From: Cynocephalus volans
Lineage: Eukaryota > Chordata > Mammalia > Dermoptera > Cynocephalidae
Assembly: GCF_027409185.1 (NCBI RefSeq)
Contig: NC_084469.1
Coordinates: 102,177,835-102,241,834, forward strand
Length of the DNA: 64,000 nt
Direction: 5' to 3'
Below the pieces are notes generated by a model, which saw only the letters and a program-made list of their open reading frames with translations, was not told where the DNA came from and did not search any database. Made by a program: the position numbers and the translations under genes. Each line of letters opens with the position of its first letter. Position 1 is the first letter of the stretch. Positions 20,776 to 33,741 of this stretch are shown piece by piece.

Positions 20776-21898
20776 GACAGGTCAGCCCTGCCCCTTTTCA
20801 TTGGCAGAGAGGGAATGCCAAATCAGAGATTAACCAACTCTTATCTACCTACCAGTCAGATATAGAACCAAGAGAGGGTGAGCACCTTTTGGGAAGAGCA
20901 TTATTTGGGGGTCTGGGTGGAGTACACAAGCAAAAGGTGAGAGGGATTTCACTGGTGCATTTGACTGTCAATAGGTCACAGTCAGGGGAGGGCAAGAAGG
21001 AAAACTTGTGGCAGGGATCAGGTTCAACATACTGGTACACCTGGTTGCCTGGACAGGATACTCACAGCCTATTTGTGGGGATGTTCAGGCATCAGGAAAA
21101 TACGAGTTTTTAAAAATGAACAACACAAACCACTCTGCAATGTCTCGATATCTTTAACAATACTAACTGGAATGGAAAACACTGTCACTTGGGTTGTTGT
21201 GATGTTAAAATTGAGTGGGACAGATTGACTTAGCCACCTAAGGTAAACACTGATAAAGATGACAACTAGTAAGAGTCCTAGTAGTCATAAGAAGAGGGAT
21301 TAGAACCCAGTCCATAACCAGGCGACCCATGTGATCAACAGTCAAGAAGATAGTTCCAGCATCTCTGAGTTTAAGGGACTCTTTTGGAAGATACTGGCTA
21401 TGTCATGAAAGCACTCTACTTCTTGGCCTAACCTCATAGTTTTGCCTATACCTGTCTAGGTACATACAGCAGGAGATCCCCTGAAAGGCACAAAACCCTC
21501 CTTCCTTGGCTAGCATTTAGTCAGGATCCAGTCAGTTATCCATTCCGTACTGAACAGAGACTTGACAGTGTTGCATAACGGATGATGTTTCCTGCAGCAA
21601 TTAGGTATGCTTTGAGAAGACCACCAAAAGGTGTTGATTGGCTGTTACGATTTGATTTTGTTTGACAAAGTCTGTTGTACTGGTGCCAATGCTGTGGCTC
21701 CTGTGTTTATGGCTAGTCCTATTAAAATAGGAATAAATAATGTTTACTTTGTGAGGCATCCTTAGTTGATGGAAAGGTGGAGGCAGCCAGTGGATAAAGA
21801 ACTATAAGCATCCTAAGTGTAAACACTGCACACTAAGGTGTGGTTTCATTAGGGAAAACGTGTGGGGGTAGACAAAGAAAAATATATAACATATAAGG
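20776..21898. other. No recognisable gene
   Basis: No conserved frame or splice pattern. Short open frames at 20,849-21,113 on both strands look incidental. Confidence 0.4.
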
Positions 21899-21993
21899 AA
21901 CTGGCCAGTTAACTCAGTTGGTCAGAAAATGGCCTCATAACACCAAGGTTAAAGGTTCAGATCCCCATACCAGCCAGCTGCCAAAAAAAAAAA
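21899..21993 (+). repeat. tRNA-Ile-derived SINE monomer
   Basis: 'actggccagttaactcagtt' to 'ggttcagatccccatacc' and an A-run. Confidence 0.85.
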
Positions 21994-23036
21994 TTATGTG
22001 TATATATGGTGTAGTGCCTGTGAATTCAGGCCATAAAAGACCTCAAAGTTTCCATTAGAAGAAAATCTACCTGCAGAATGAGGCACTGCATTTAACCAAG
22101 GGAAGAGTGGTTGTGGTGTTCCTGGTCAGAGATGTAATGGGGTGGTGGGAAAAGGCTTCACAGAGTGGATGGTCCTCCCTCCAGGGAGTCAAGGGGTTGA
22201 CTGATAGGAAGATGTCTCCTGGGGAAAGCAATACTTCTCATTAATTTTAGTAACCTCTATCAGATTTCCCTTAGACACAGAGTATAGGAGGCTATGTTTC
22301 AGCAGAAAGAAAGGAGTATACCTGGATTGTAGGCACAGGCTGGTGAAGGTTTCAGTGTAAGGCATGTAGTTCTCTCTGACACAAGAGAGAAGACAACTCC
22401 AACCATGAATTCTTTGGTTGGCAGAATGTCATCTCCAACCATGAGATTATGGGCTAGGTTGAAGACATCAAGGGGTTGGGACTTGGGTATCCTTTCTGAT
22501 GAACCATCTCTGGTTGATGTGGGTCTCTAGATTATAAACCAGTGAAAGTACCAGGACAATATTAGTAAGACCAGCACTCAATAGAATTGTGTGCAACTGC
22601 AAGGGACAGGGTTTTGTTTTAGTTTTTTGATAAAGGTTAGGTTCAAATAGGTCTCATATGAGTGCCTGCCTGGCATGTGGAACACCTAAGGTTAATGAGT
22701 CCCAGGAGAATATATACCCTTGACTTGACCTTTTCCCCTGTGGCATTAGGGTAAGATGAAAAAATTTATACAAATAGGTTAACCATTGGGGCAAGATAAT
22801 ACATTTAAAGGTTTATTTGTTTTAGTGGAATTGAACAGGAGCTGTATGAGGAGACCATTATGGCTCTAATTGAACCATTATCTGGCACCTGTCAGGAACA
22901 TCAAAGTTCTATTAAATGCCTCATCTAAGAGCCCAGCACTGCATATTTCAAAAAGTGAAAAAGCGTGTATTAGTTATCACAACTAATGTCTGGAACTATG
23001 ATGGGAACAAGTGAAAACAGAAACACAGCACACTAA
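21994..23036. other. No recognisable gene
   Basis: Stop-rich in all frames. Possibly old retroviral-type debris, but I cannot place it in a family. Confidence 0.35.
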
Positions 23037-23335
23037 AACTTATGGGATACTGCAAAAGCACTACTAAGAGGGAAGTTTATAGCTTACACCAAAAATGCAG
23101 AAAGATTTCAAATAAACCACCTAATGCTGCACCTCAAGGAACTACAAAAACAAGAACAATCCAATCCCATAAATTCATCGATGGAAAAACTAATAAAGAT
23201 CAGAGCAGAACTAAATGAAACAGAGACCAAGAAAAGGTACAAATGATACACAAAACAAGTTGGTATTTTGAAAAGATAGAAGACACAAATAAATACAATC
23301 AGAATTGAAGAAGGAGACATTAAAACTGATACCAC
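23037..23335 (+). repeat. Old L1 ORF2 fragment
   Basis: 'cttatgggatactgcaaaag' to 'agatcagagcagaactaaat' is the endonuclease-RT linker region of L1 ORF2, with stops. An LTR-like block follows directly. Confidence 0.8.
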
Positions 23336-23680
23336 ATATTGTGGTTTGAATTGTGCCCCCCTAAAAGTTTAATGTGTTGGGGGCTTGGTTCCCTACTGTA
23401 ACAGTGTTAAGAGGGTGGGAAGTCTTATTATGGTAATTGAAAAGTGGAACCTTGAAGAGGTGATTAGATTTGTTTCATGGTAAGAATACTCAAATATATT
23501 TTTAAAAATACAGTGTTTTGGTTTATGTTGAAATGTGGGTAGACATTTTATGAGTCTTATTTAACTTTTGCTTTGTAATTCTGTGTCTGTCTGTAAGACA
23601 ACAGATGTCTGCTGTTTACACCTCTAGCCTGTGGTATTTGTTATGCAGCAAAAGCAAGCTAATACAGCCGAGGATGGAGC
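23336..23680 (+). repeat. MaLR-type LTR-like repeat
   Basis: Starts 'tgtggtttgaattgtgcccc' and includes 'ttaagagggtgggaagtctt', ending near 'ggtatttgttatgcagca'. This is the style of ancient MaLR-type LTRs; the exact family was not determined. Bases 23,680-24,284 hold nothing I can assign apart from a possible 26-bp SINE scrap at 24,255-24,280. Confidence 0.5.
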
Positions 23681-24284
23681 TAGTGCACAAGAAGGCCTGG
23701 AAGAGAGACAGAAAGAGCTGGGGATTGCAGCCCATCCTATCTCTGGACTTCCAGAAATGTCATTTGTGTTTCTGTACTTTTTTTAAAACTCAGTTTGATT
23801 TGGGGTTTTCTGAATGGAATAAAGAGTATTCCCTTAAGGTCCTGTATTGTGGCTGTAGTATATGTAGAGGCATGTGGGATTTTGATTTATATTTTGCTAT
23901 CTGTACTGCAAGAGATTCCCAGAGGATTTTTGTTTTTTCTTTTGTTCTTGTTTTACCTGAAGCAGAAAATTATTAGGCAATGGTTCAGTAGTTTATAGTA
24001 AACGTGAAGATGCGACAATTTGTTGGCCACCACACCCAGCACGGAAGATGACTGTCTGAAGTTGGGCCAAGTGTGCTATTTCTGGTGCACTGTCCTTTAC
24101 TAGGGACATCATGTTTAAGGGAAAAACAGCAACATTCCCCCGAGCTCTATCACTTATAATGGTTAGTAGTGCCATTACTACAGCCCACAAACTCCCATTT
24201 TTGTTCAATCAATCCCAAGGGCTCCTGAGATATCCAAGGAATAGAGGGGAGGGGTGTTACAAGGCCGTGCTCTAACCGAAATGA

Positions 24285-26125
24285 TCATACTGCCCAAACT
24301 GATCTATAGATTCAATGCAATTCCTATCAAAACATCAATAACATTCTGCACAGAAATAGAAAAAACATACAGAACTGGCGGTTGGCCAGTTTGCTCAGTT
24401 GGTTAGAACATGGTGTTGTAACACTAAGATTAAGGGTTTAGATGCCTGTACTGGCCAGCTGCCAAAAAAAAAAAAAAAAAAGAAAGAAAGAAAAAATCAC
24501 ATAGAAATACAGAAGACCGCAAATAGCCAAAGCAATCCTGAGCAAAAAGAACAAAGCTGGAGGCATTAAACTACCTGATTTCACAATATACTACAAAGCT
24601 AGAGTAATCAAAACACATGATACAGACATAAAAAAAAGACATATAGACCGATGGAACAGAACAGAGAACCCAGAAATAAATCCGTATCTACAACCAACTG
24701 ATTTTTGAAAAAGGCACTAAGAAAGTTTACTGGGGAAAGGACAGCCTCTTCAATAAATGGTGCTGGGAAAACTGGATATCCACATGCAGAAGAAAGAAAC
24801 TAGACCCCTACCTCTAACCATACCAAAAATCAACTCAAAATGGATTAAAGACTTAAGAGTAAGACCTGAAACTCTACTACTAGAAGAAATCATAGGGGAA
24901 ACACTCCAAGACATTGGTCTAGGCAACAATTTTATGGAGAAGAAACATTTCTATTACACAGGCAACAAAAAGCAATAATAGACAAATGGGATGACATCAA
25001 AGTAAAGAGTTTCTGCACAGCAAAGGAAACACTCAACAAAGTGAAGGGACAACTGGTAGAATGGGAAAAAATACTTGCAAACGATTCACTCTACAAGGCT
25101 TTAATATACAGAATATATAAGGAATTTAAAGAACTCAACAGAAAAACAACCAAATAATCTGATCTAAAAATGGACAAAAGACCTGAATAGACATTTCTCA
25201 AAAGATGACATACAAATGGCCAATGGGTATATGAAAAAATGCTCAATATCACTAATCATCAGGAAAACACAAATCAAAACCACAGTCAGATATCATCTCA
25301 TCCCAGTTACAATGGCTGTTATCAAAAAGACAAAAAACAACAAATGCTGGCAAGGATGTAGAGAAACAGGAACTCTTATACACTGCTGATGGAAAGGTAA
25401 ATTAGTACAGCCATTATGGAAAACGGTATGAAGGTTCCTCAAAAAACTAAAAATAGAACTACCATATGACTAGCAAACTCACTGCTGGGTATCTATTAAA
25501 AGAGAAGGAAGTTAGCATATAGAAGAGATATCTATACATCTATGTTTACTGCAGCACTATTCACAATAGTCAAGATATGGAATCAATCTAGGTTAGACAC
25601 ATAGACAGATGAATAAAGAAAATGTGGTATATATGCACAATGGAATACTACTCAGCCATAAAAAAAGAATGAAATCCTGTCATTTGTGGCAAAATGGATA
25701 AATGAAATGTCAGGCACAGAAAGATAAATACAGCATGTTCTTTCATGTGTGAACGTTAAAAAAAAGTTGCGTTATAGACGTAGAAAGTAGAATTATGGTT
25801 ACTAGAGGCTGGGAAGGGGAGGTAAGAGACTGGGATAAGAGAGGTTGGTTAATGGACACAAAATTACTGCTAGATAGGAAAAATAAGCCCTAGTATCTGC
25901 TGTAGAATTAGGCATCTATAATTACCAATTATTTATTGTATGTTCCCAAATGACTAGAAGAGAGGAGCTCAAACGCTCACACTACAAAGAAACAATAAGT
26001 TTTTGCAATGATAAATCTTCTAGTTATCCTGACTGGATCCTCATACATTGTATTGATGTACTGAAGTGTAACTCTTCACCCAATAAATATGTACAATCAA
26101 TATGTGTCGATTAAAAAAAGAAAGA
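24285..26125 (+). mobile_element. Old L1 ORF2 3' half and 3' UTR
   Basis: The RT-to-C-terminal region ('atgatcatactgcccaaact', 'aatggtgctgggaaaactgg', 'gaatactactcagccataaa') with many stops, then a 3' UTR ending 'aatatgtacaatcaatatgt' and an A-rich tail. A SINE sits inside it. Confidence 0.88.
24377..24500 (+). repeat. tRNA-Ile-derived SINE monomer in old L1
   Basis: 'ggcggttggccagtttgctc' to 'tggccagctgcc' and a long A/GAAA tail. Flanking 'acatacagaa' and 'aaatacagaa' are a plausible target duplication. Confidence 0.82.
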
Positions 26126-26299
26126 GAAAAAAATGGCACACGACCTGGGGAAGGTAAAAAATTTAAAGGTTACTCATGGATGCTAAAAACAATTGATTAG
26201 AAAGGTTGCTGGGGGACAGGATATTTTGAGTGTCAAAATATCAATCCACAAATTACTTCCTTATTCAAAAGAAAAAGTATTTTTAAAATAGAGTGTTCT

Positions 26300-26845
26300 G
26301 ATGATCACTGCTGTATTACTCAGGATTCTCCAGAGAGACAGAACCAACAGGATATGTACATGGATATGAGACGGGATTTATTAAGGAAACTGGCTCATGA
26401 GATTATGAAGACTGAGAAGTCCCATGATAGGCCATCTGCAAACCGGAGACCCTGGGATGCTGGTAGAATGGCTCAAAGTCCAAAAGCCTCAGTACCAGCA
26501 AAGCCAATGGTGTAATTCTCAGTCTGAAGCCAAAAGTATGAGAGCCCAGAAGTGCCAATAGCTTAAGTCCAGGAATACAAAGACAGAAGAGCCTCAAGAT
26601 CTGATGTCCATGAACAGGAGAGAAGAATATATCCCAGCTTCAGTGGACAGAGAGAGGTGACTGCCTGTTTTTGTTCTCTCTTATCCCCCAGCAGATTGGA
26701 CAATGCCCACCCATATTGTGGGTGGATCTTCCCCACTTAGTCCACTCAGGCTCACATGCTAATCTCCTCTGGAAACACCCTCACAGAAACACGCATAAAT
26801 AATGCTTTACCAGGTTGACACCTAAAATTAACCATCACAACTGCC
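26300..26845. repeat. Ancient mammalian interspersed repeat
   Basis: The block from 'tactcaggattctccagaga' through 'gctcatgagattatgaagac' to 'aaattaaccatcaca' is a widely dispersed ancient mammalian repeat I know from other genomes but cannot name with confidence. Confidence 0.55.
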
Positions 26846-27009
26846 TTAAGTAGGTCTCAAAACTTAGCACCACTAATAGTGGGACAATATAAAACATGTC
26901 TTCCTGATAAAATGCAATTGGAAGCACACAACATCACTAACAAAATATTTTGCAAATGATCTTTTGAAGCCTCTAGGCTAGGTTTTGGAAAACCATGGCT
27001 CATAGGCCT

Positions 27010-27112
27010 GTTTTTTTTTTGGAGGGGGGGGGCTGGCCAGTATGGGGATCTGAACCCTTGACCTTGGTGTTACAAGGCTGTGCTCTAACCAACTGAGCTA
27101 AACGGTCAGCCC
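27010..27112 (-). repeat. tRNA-Ile-derived SINE monomer
   Basis: T-run, G-run, 'ggctggccagtatggggatc' to 'gagctaaacggtcagccc'. 'cctgtttt' on both sides may be its target duplication. Confidence 0.85.
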
Positions 27113-28200
27113 GACAAACCTGTTTTTGTAAATGTGGTTTTATGAGGACAAAGCCATGCCCATCTATTTACTACACTCTGTGACTGCTTGCCCACTACAA
27201 AAACAGAGCTGATTAATTCCGGACCTTATGGTCAAGACAGCAAAATTCTTTCTATCTGGCCCTTTTCAGTCAAAACGTTTGTCAACCTCTGCTCTAGACA
27301 CAATTATCAGCTTACAGGAAACACAAGAAATGGAGAAATTATTAAAACACACCATGAGAACACAATCAAAATAACAGAATAATATTGGAGTTTCTAAAAG
27401 AATGTGCAGCTCTGCAAAAATTCAATATAATGGAGAAAAAAGTGACTAAATACACGTGTTTCAAAGAGACTGAATAGGTAAACAAATACAGCATAGAATC
27501 CTTGAATGGATCTTAGATCCAAAAACACCCAAAAGCTTATTTTAAAACAATGTGGGGAAAAAAAATTTTTTTAAGTAAATATTACATTACATGACAGTAT
27601 TGTTTCTCATTTTCCTGTTTGAAATAATAGCATTTTACATTTAGTAGGACAATGTCTGTATGTTTAGGAAATGGATTAGCAAGCATTTCAAGGTCAAATC
27701 TCATGTCTACTTATTTTCAATTTACTATCAAATAATCCACTGCAAAAAGTATTTTATCTATCAGGGGAGAGAGCAAACATACAAAGTGGTAAAAATGGGT
27801 GCACCTACTACAATATGTGTTGAATGCTCAAATTACCAGTATGTTTAAGATCTTTGGAAAGAGAAATGTGGGGAAAAATACATTTAGTCCAACAATCCTG
27901 TTAGTGGTAAACTCAACTACTCTAGGACTAGAGTCATAAAGCTTCCACTCCTTCCTGGAGGCTGCTTGTTTTTAAGCCGTATGGGGATGTACAGACCTAG
28001 GAACTTCAGATGAAGAGAGTGGCTGAGTATTCTTAGTATTCTTCAGTAGGAAGACTTAACGGTGTACAAACGTTTATATTCACATACAGAACTACATGCA
28101 CGTCCTAGACACCTAAGAAAGTATCTTCATATTTCTAACTGAAAGGAATGGTCAAAAATAAAACAAGACGCACAAATGCTCGGATGAAACATTCATAAGA
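27113..28200. other. No recognisable gene
   Basis: AT-rich, with no conserved frames. It is intron of locus 1 if that gene starts at the CpG island to the right. Confidence 0.4.
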
Positions 28201-28227
28201 AAAGAAGAGGCCTCCTGGAACCAACTC

Positions 28228-28870
28228 TCACCCACCGCTCACCGGAACGCACCTGGATCTCCAGGTCTGAGGCGGGAGGACCCCGGGGATCGAGTCAGCA
28301 TGACTTGAACGGAGGAGATTCTTTCCTTCTGGAAAAAAATTCACAAAAATTGCTTTGAAGACTTTTGAAGAGGGGAGCACACTGGATGAAAACACCCCGC
28401 GGACGAAGTACAATGACACTCCCCGACCCGGCTCTTGATGGGGACGAAGGCCCGAGCGGCTTCTCCGACCTGGCCGCGCTGGGAGAGCCCGCGGCCCCGG
28501 CCTCTCTGAGGAAGCCCCTAGGCAGCCTGGGCCACGCCCGTCCTCAAACACCACCCCTTCACCCCCAAGCCGGCCCATTCACGCGGAACTCACGAAATAC
28601 GTGGTCTTCCCAACACTACCGGGAAGTGGAACAGCCTCTCCGGCGCGTGGAGTTAGCGTAACAGAGAGGACGGCGCGCAGCTGACGTCACTTCCGCTTCC
28701 CACGTCGGCCCTTGGGGGGCTGCAGAGCTGGGGGCTGCAGAGCTCCGGCGTCCGCCATGTTGCGGTCTCCCAGGTGGAGAATTTCTAGTTTCCTCCCGCG
28801 TAGGTGCGGAAGTGCCCTGAGGTGGGCTCAGCGCAGGTGCTGGAGGTAGAAACAAACCCAGAGGACAAAA
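28228..28870. promoter_or_regulatory. CpG-island promoter, probable start of locus 1
   Basis: The only CpG-dense, non-L1 block in the window. Around 28,680-28,695 lies a CRE (tgacgtca) overlapping an ETS-type site (acttccg). A second ETS-type site is at 28,620-28,628, and a YY1-type core (gccatgttg) is at about 28,755. This is the usual make-up of KRAB-ZF housekeeping promoters. No TATA box is apparent. CpG-island promoters are often bidirectional. The minus direction leads to locus 1 about 19 kb away; no plus-strand gene was found close by. Confidence 0.7.
28253..28328 (-). other. Candidate non-coding 5' UTR exon of locus 1
   Basis: On the minus strand, acceptor 'gaatttttttccag' and donor 'gtgcgt' bound 76 nt containing 'ctccgttcaagtcatgctga' and 'cctcagacctggagatccag'. 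An upstream first exon could end at 28,594 with donor 'gtgagt'. Splice-site inference only; RNA evidence is lacking. Confidence 0.45.
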
Positions 28871-29005
28871 TGGAAGTTAGTACCAGATTTCTAGGCGGGG
28901 CTACCGGCGCGGGGTGTTGCCGATGTGTTATGCATCTAGAATTGACAACCATTTCGCTGTGTTAATATCAACCTTCCCGCTTGAGACAAGCACATTACTC
29001 AACTT
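28871..29005. other. Flank between CpG island and SINE cluster
   Basis: The GC-rich shoulder falls off to average composition. Nothing recognisable. Confidence 0.4.
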
Positions 29006-29107
29006 TTTTTTTCTTTTGGGGGCTGGACGGTGTGGAGATCCGAACTCTTGACCTTGGTGTTATCAACACAACACCTGGCTCTAAACAACTGAGCTAACCG
29101 GCCAGCC
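29006..29107 (-). repeat. tRNA-Ile-derived SINE monomer
   Basis: 'gggggctggacggtgtggag' to 'gctaaccggccagccc'; 'tcaactt' on both sides is a possible target duplication. Confidence 0.82.
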
Positions 29108-29247
29108 CACTTCAACTTCTGATGTAAAAAATACTTAATTTTTATGTACCCATAACAATTTCTGAGTTTCCAGTCTGTCTTTTAAAAGTCTCCTTAAACT
29201 CTAGATTACCTATAAATTTCCGAATGCCTTTTGAAAAATCTGTTTTT

Positions 29248-29412
29248 TTTTTTAAAAGATGACCGGTAAGGGGATCTTAACCCTTGACTTGGTGTTGTCA
29301 GCACAAGGCTTTCCCAAGTGAGCTAACCGGCCATCCCTATATGGGATCCGAACTCGTGCCCTTGGTGTTAGCAGCACCACACTCTCCCAAATGAGCCACA
29401 GGCCAGTCCTAA
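29248..29412 (-). repeat. tRNA-derived SINE dimer
   Basis: Two units, 'gatgaccggtaaggggatct' and 'tatatgggatccgaactcg', ending 'gagccacaggccagtcc'. The young minus-strand L1 target site begins a few bases to its right. Confidence 0.85.
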
Positions 29413-29632
29413 AAATTTATATCTTTTTTTTTTTAATTTTTATTTTGTCGATAAACATTGTGGCTGATTATTGCTCCCCATCACCAAAACCTCACTCCCT
29501 CCTCCCTCCCCCCCAACAATGCCCTTTCTGTTTGCTTGTCCTATCAACTCCAAGTAATTGTGTTTGTTATATCTTCTCCCCCCCCCCCCGTTTTGTGTCT
29601 CTGTGTGTGTGTGTGAATTTATATATTAATTT

Positions 29633-32600
29633 TTAGCTCCCACCAATAAGTGAGAACATGTGGTATTTCTCTTTCTGTGCCTGACTTGTTTCACTTAATA
29701 TAATTCTCTCAAAGTCCATCCATGTTGTTGCAAATGGCAGTATTTCATTCGTTTTTATAGCTGAGTAGTATTCCATTGTGTAGATGTACCACATTTTCCG
29801 TATCCATTCATCTGATGATGGACATTTGGGCTGGTTCCAACTCTTGGCTATTGTAAAGAGTGCTGCGATGAACATTGGGGAACAGGTATTCCTTTGACTT
29901 GATGATTTCCATTCCTCTGGATATATTCCCAACAGTGGTATAGCTGGGTCGTATAGTAGATCTGCAATTGTTTGAGGAACCTCCATACCATTTTCCATAG
30001 AGGCTGCACCATTTTGCAGTCCCACCAACAATGTATGAGAGTTCCTTTTTCTCCGCAACCTCGCCAGCATTTATCGTTCAGGGTCTTTTGGATTTTAGCC
30101 ATCCTAACTGGGGTTAGATGGTATCTCAGTGTGGTTTTGATTTGCATTTCCCGGATGCTGAGTGATGTTGAGCATTTTTTCATATGTCTGTTGGCCATTT
30201 GTATATCTTCCTTAGAGAAATGCCTGCTTAGCTCTTTTGCCCATTTTTTAATTGGGTTGCTTGTTTTTTTCTTGTAAAGTTGTTTGAGTTCCTTATATAT
30301 TCTGGATATTAATCCTTTGTCAGATGTATATTTTGCAAATATTTTCTCCCACTCTGTTGGTTGTCTTTTAACTCTGTTAATTGTTTCTTTTGCTGTGCAG
30401 AAGCTTTTTAGTTTGATATAATCCCATTTGTTTATTTTTCCTTTGATTGCCCGTGCTTTTGGGGTCGTATTCATGAAGTCTGTGTCCACTCCTATTTCCT
30501 GAAGTGTTTCTCCTATGTTTTCTTTAAGAAGTTTTATTGTTTCAGGGTGTATATTTAAATCCTTAATCCATATTGAGTTGATTTTAGTATATGGTGAGAG
30601 GTATGGGTCTAGTTTCATTCTCCTGCATATGGATATCCAGTTATCCCAGCACCATTTGCTGAAGAGGCAGTCCCTTCCCAAGTGAATAGGCTTGGTGCCT
30701 TTGTCAAAGATCAGATAGCAGTGAGTTTGTGGGTTGGTTTCTGGATTCTCTATTCTATTCCATTGATCAGTGTGTCTGTTTTTATGCCAGTACCATACTG
30801 TTTTGGTTATTATAGCTTTTATTATAACTTAAAGTCGGATAGTATTATGCCTCCAGCTTTATTTTTTTGCTCAGCATTGTTTCGCTATGAGTGGTCTTTT
30901 ATTATTCCATATAAATGTCTGGATAGTTTTTTCCATTTCTGAGAAAAATGTCTTTGGAATTTTGATGGGGATTGCATTGAATTTGTATATCACTTTGGGT
31001 AGTATGGACACTTTCACTATGTTGATTCTTCCAATCCAAGAGCATGGGATATCTTTCCATCTTCTTGTATCCTCTCTAATTTCTCTCAGCAGTGGCTTGT
31101 AGTTCTCATTATAGAGATTTTTCACCTCCTTGGTTAACTCAATTCCTAAGTATTTTATTTTTTTGGTGGCTATTGTAAATGGGCAGGCTTTCTTGATTTC
31201 TCGATCTGCATGTTCACTATTGGAGAAAAGAAATGCTACTGATTTTTGTGTGTTGATTTTGTATCCTGCTACTGTGCTGAAATCATTTATCAATTCCAAG
31301 AGTTTTTTTGTAGAGGTTTTAGGCTGTTCGATATATAGGATCATGTCCTCCGCAAACAGGGACAGTTTGACTTCATCTTTTCCAATCTGGATGCCCTTTA
31401 TTTCCTTCTTTTCTCTGATTGCTCTGGCTAGTACTTCCAACACTATGGTGAATAGGAGTGGTGAGAGTGGGCATCCTTGTCTAGTGCCTGTTCTTAAAGG
31501 AAAAGCTTTCAGCTTTTCCCCATTCAGGATGATATTGGCAGTGGGTTTGTCATATATGGCTTTAATTATGTTGAGATACTTTCCCTCTATACCTAACTTA
31601 TAGAGGGTCTTTGTCATGAATGAGTGCTGAACTTTATCAAATGCTTTTTCAGCATCTATAGATATGATCATATGGTCCTTGTGTTTCAGTTTATTGATAT
31701 GGTGTATCATATTTATTGATTTGCGTATGTTGAACCAACCTTGCATACCTGGGATGAATCCCACTTGATCGTGATGAATAATTTTTCGTATGTGTTGCTG
31801 TATTCTGTTTGCTAGTATTTTAGTGAGGATTTTTGCATCTATATTCATCAAGGATATCGGCCTGTAGTTTTCTTTTTCGGTTATATCTTTACCTGGTTTT
31901 GGTATCAGGATGATGTTTGCTTCCTAGAATGAGTTTGGGAGATTTGCGTCTGTTTCAACCTTTTGGAATAGTTTGTAAAGAATCGGTGTCAATTCCTGTT
32001 TGAATGTTTGGTAAAATTCTGCTTTGAATCCATCTGGTCCTGGGCTTTCCTTTGTTGGGAGCCTTCTGATAAGAGCTTCAATCTCCTTTATTGTTATTGG
32101 TCGGTTCAAATTTTCTACGTCTTCATGGTTCAGTTTTGGGAGCTTGTGTGTGTCCAGAAATTTATCCATTTCCTCCAGATTTTCAAATTTGTTGGCGTAT
32201 AGTTGTTTATACCAGTCTCGAATGATTCCTTGTATTTCAGATGAATCAGTTGTAATATCGCCTTTTTCATTTCTAATTTTTGTTATTTGAGTCTTCTCTC
32301 TTCTTTTTTATGTTAGCCATCCTAATGGTTTGTCAATTTTATTTATCTTTTCAAAAAACCAACTTTTTGATTCGTTGATCTTTTGAATTGTTTTTTGGTT
32401 TTCAATTTCATTCAGTTCTGCTCTGATCTTAATGATTTCTTTCCGTCTGCTAACTTTAGGATTGGATTGTTCTTCTTTTTCTAGTTCTTTAAGGTGAAGT
32501 GTTAGGTTGTTCACTTGCCATCTTTCCATTCTTCTGAAGTGAGCATTTAATGCAATAAATTTTCCCCTCAATACTGCTTTTGCAGTATCCCACAGGTTTT

Positions 32601-33453
32601 GGTATGACGTATCATTGTTTTCATTAGTTTCAATAAACTTTTTGATTTCCTGCTTGATTTCTTCTTGGACCCATATATCATTAAGTAGAATGCTGTTTAA
32701 TTTCCATGTGTTTGTATAGTTTCCAGAGTTTTGTTTGTTATTAATTTCTAGTTTTAATCCATTGTGGTCTGAGAAGATACATGGGATAATTCCAATTTTT
32801 TTGAATTTATTGAGACTTGATTTGTGACCTAATATGTGATCTATCCTGGAGAATGATCCATGTGCTGATGAGAAGAATGAATATTCCGAGGTTGTTGGGT
32901 GGAATGTTCTGTAGATGTCTGCCAATTCCAATTGGTCTAGAGTCTTGTTTAGATCTTGTGTTTCTCTACTGATTCTTTGCCTAGATGATCTGTCTAATAT
33001 TGACAGTGGGGTGTTCAGGTCTCCTGCTATTATTGTATTAGTGTCTATTTCCTTCTTTAGGTCCAACAGAGTTTGTTTTATAAATCTGGCTGCTCCAACA
33101 TTGGGTGCGTACATATTTATGATTGTTATGTCTTCTTGATGGATCAGTCCTTTTATCATTAAGTAGTGTCCCTCATTGTCTCTTTTTATGGTTTTTAATT
33201 TGAAGTCTATTTTGTCAGATATAAGAATAGCTACTCCAGCTCGTTTTTCTTTTCTGTTTGCATGGTAAATCTTTTTCCATCCTTTCACTCTTAGTCTGTG
33301 TGAATCTTTATGGGTGAGGTGGGTCTCTTGTAGGCAGCATATAGTTGGGTCCTCCTTTTTGATCCAGTCAGCTAGTCTGTATCTTTTGATTGGGGAATTT
33401 AAGCTTTTTACATTAAGAGTTGTTATTGAAAGGTGTTGATTTATTCCTAGCAT
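29633..33453 (-). pseudogene. L1 ORF2, disrupted (copy M)
   Basis: The endonuclease part is open (33,453 to 32,308, 381 codons) with its key motifs; TAA then replaces an AAA lysine. The TAG at codon 510 equals that of copy P (NSF then stop). The RT part (31,851 to 30,871) has FAED instead of FADD (31,345-31,356), changing a catalytic aspartate. A 1-nt loss near 30,880 shifts the frame, and two overlapping C-terminal frames (30,681-29,848 and 30,070-29,633) show another shift. Confidence 0.9.
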
Positions 33454-33741
33454 TTTATTGGTTGTTTGGTTGTCTTAGGTGTCTTTTGTTCCTTGCTTTC
33501 TGATTTACTGTTTGGTTTCTGTGTTTGTTGGTTCCTTAGGTTGTAGATAGCATTTTTGTTTGCTTGTTTTCTCTTCATGAATGCCATTTTTATTATACTA
33601 GTGTGTTTTGATTTTTCTTGGGTTTTTATGGCAGTGGTAGTTATTTTTCAGGAACCAAACCCAGTACTCCCTTCAGGATTTCTTGTAAGGGTGGTCGTGT
33701 GGTAGTGAACTCCCGCAGTTTTTGTGTGTCTGAGAAATATA

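Noticed and set aside
24255-24280. 26-bp SINE-like scrap ('ttacaaggccgtgctctaacc')
   Set aside because: Too short and without ends or duplication; may be a remnant but cannot be supported.
28228-28578. 116-codon minus-strand ORF in the CpG island
   Set aside because: Composition-driven. The splice signals inside it fit a 5' UTR exon better than a coding region.
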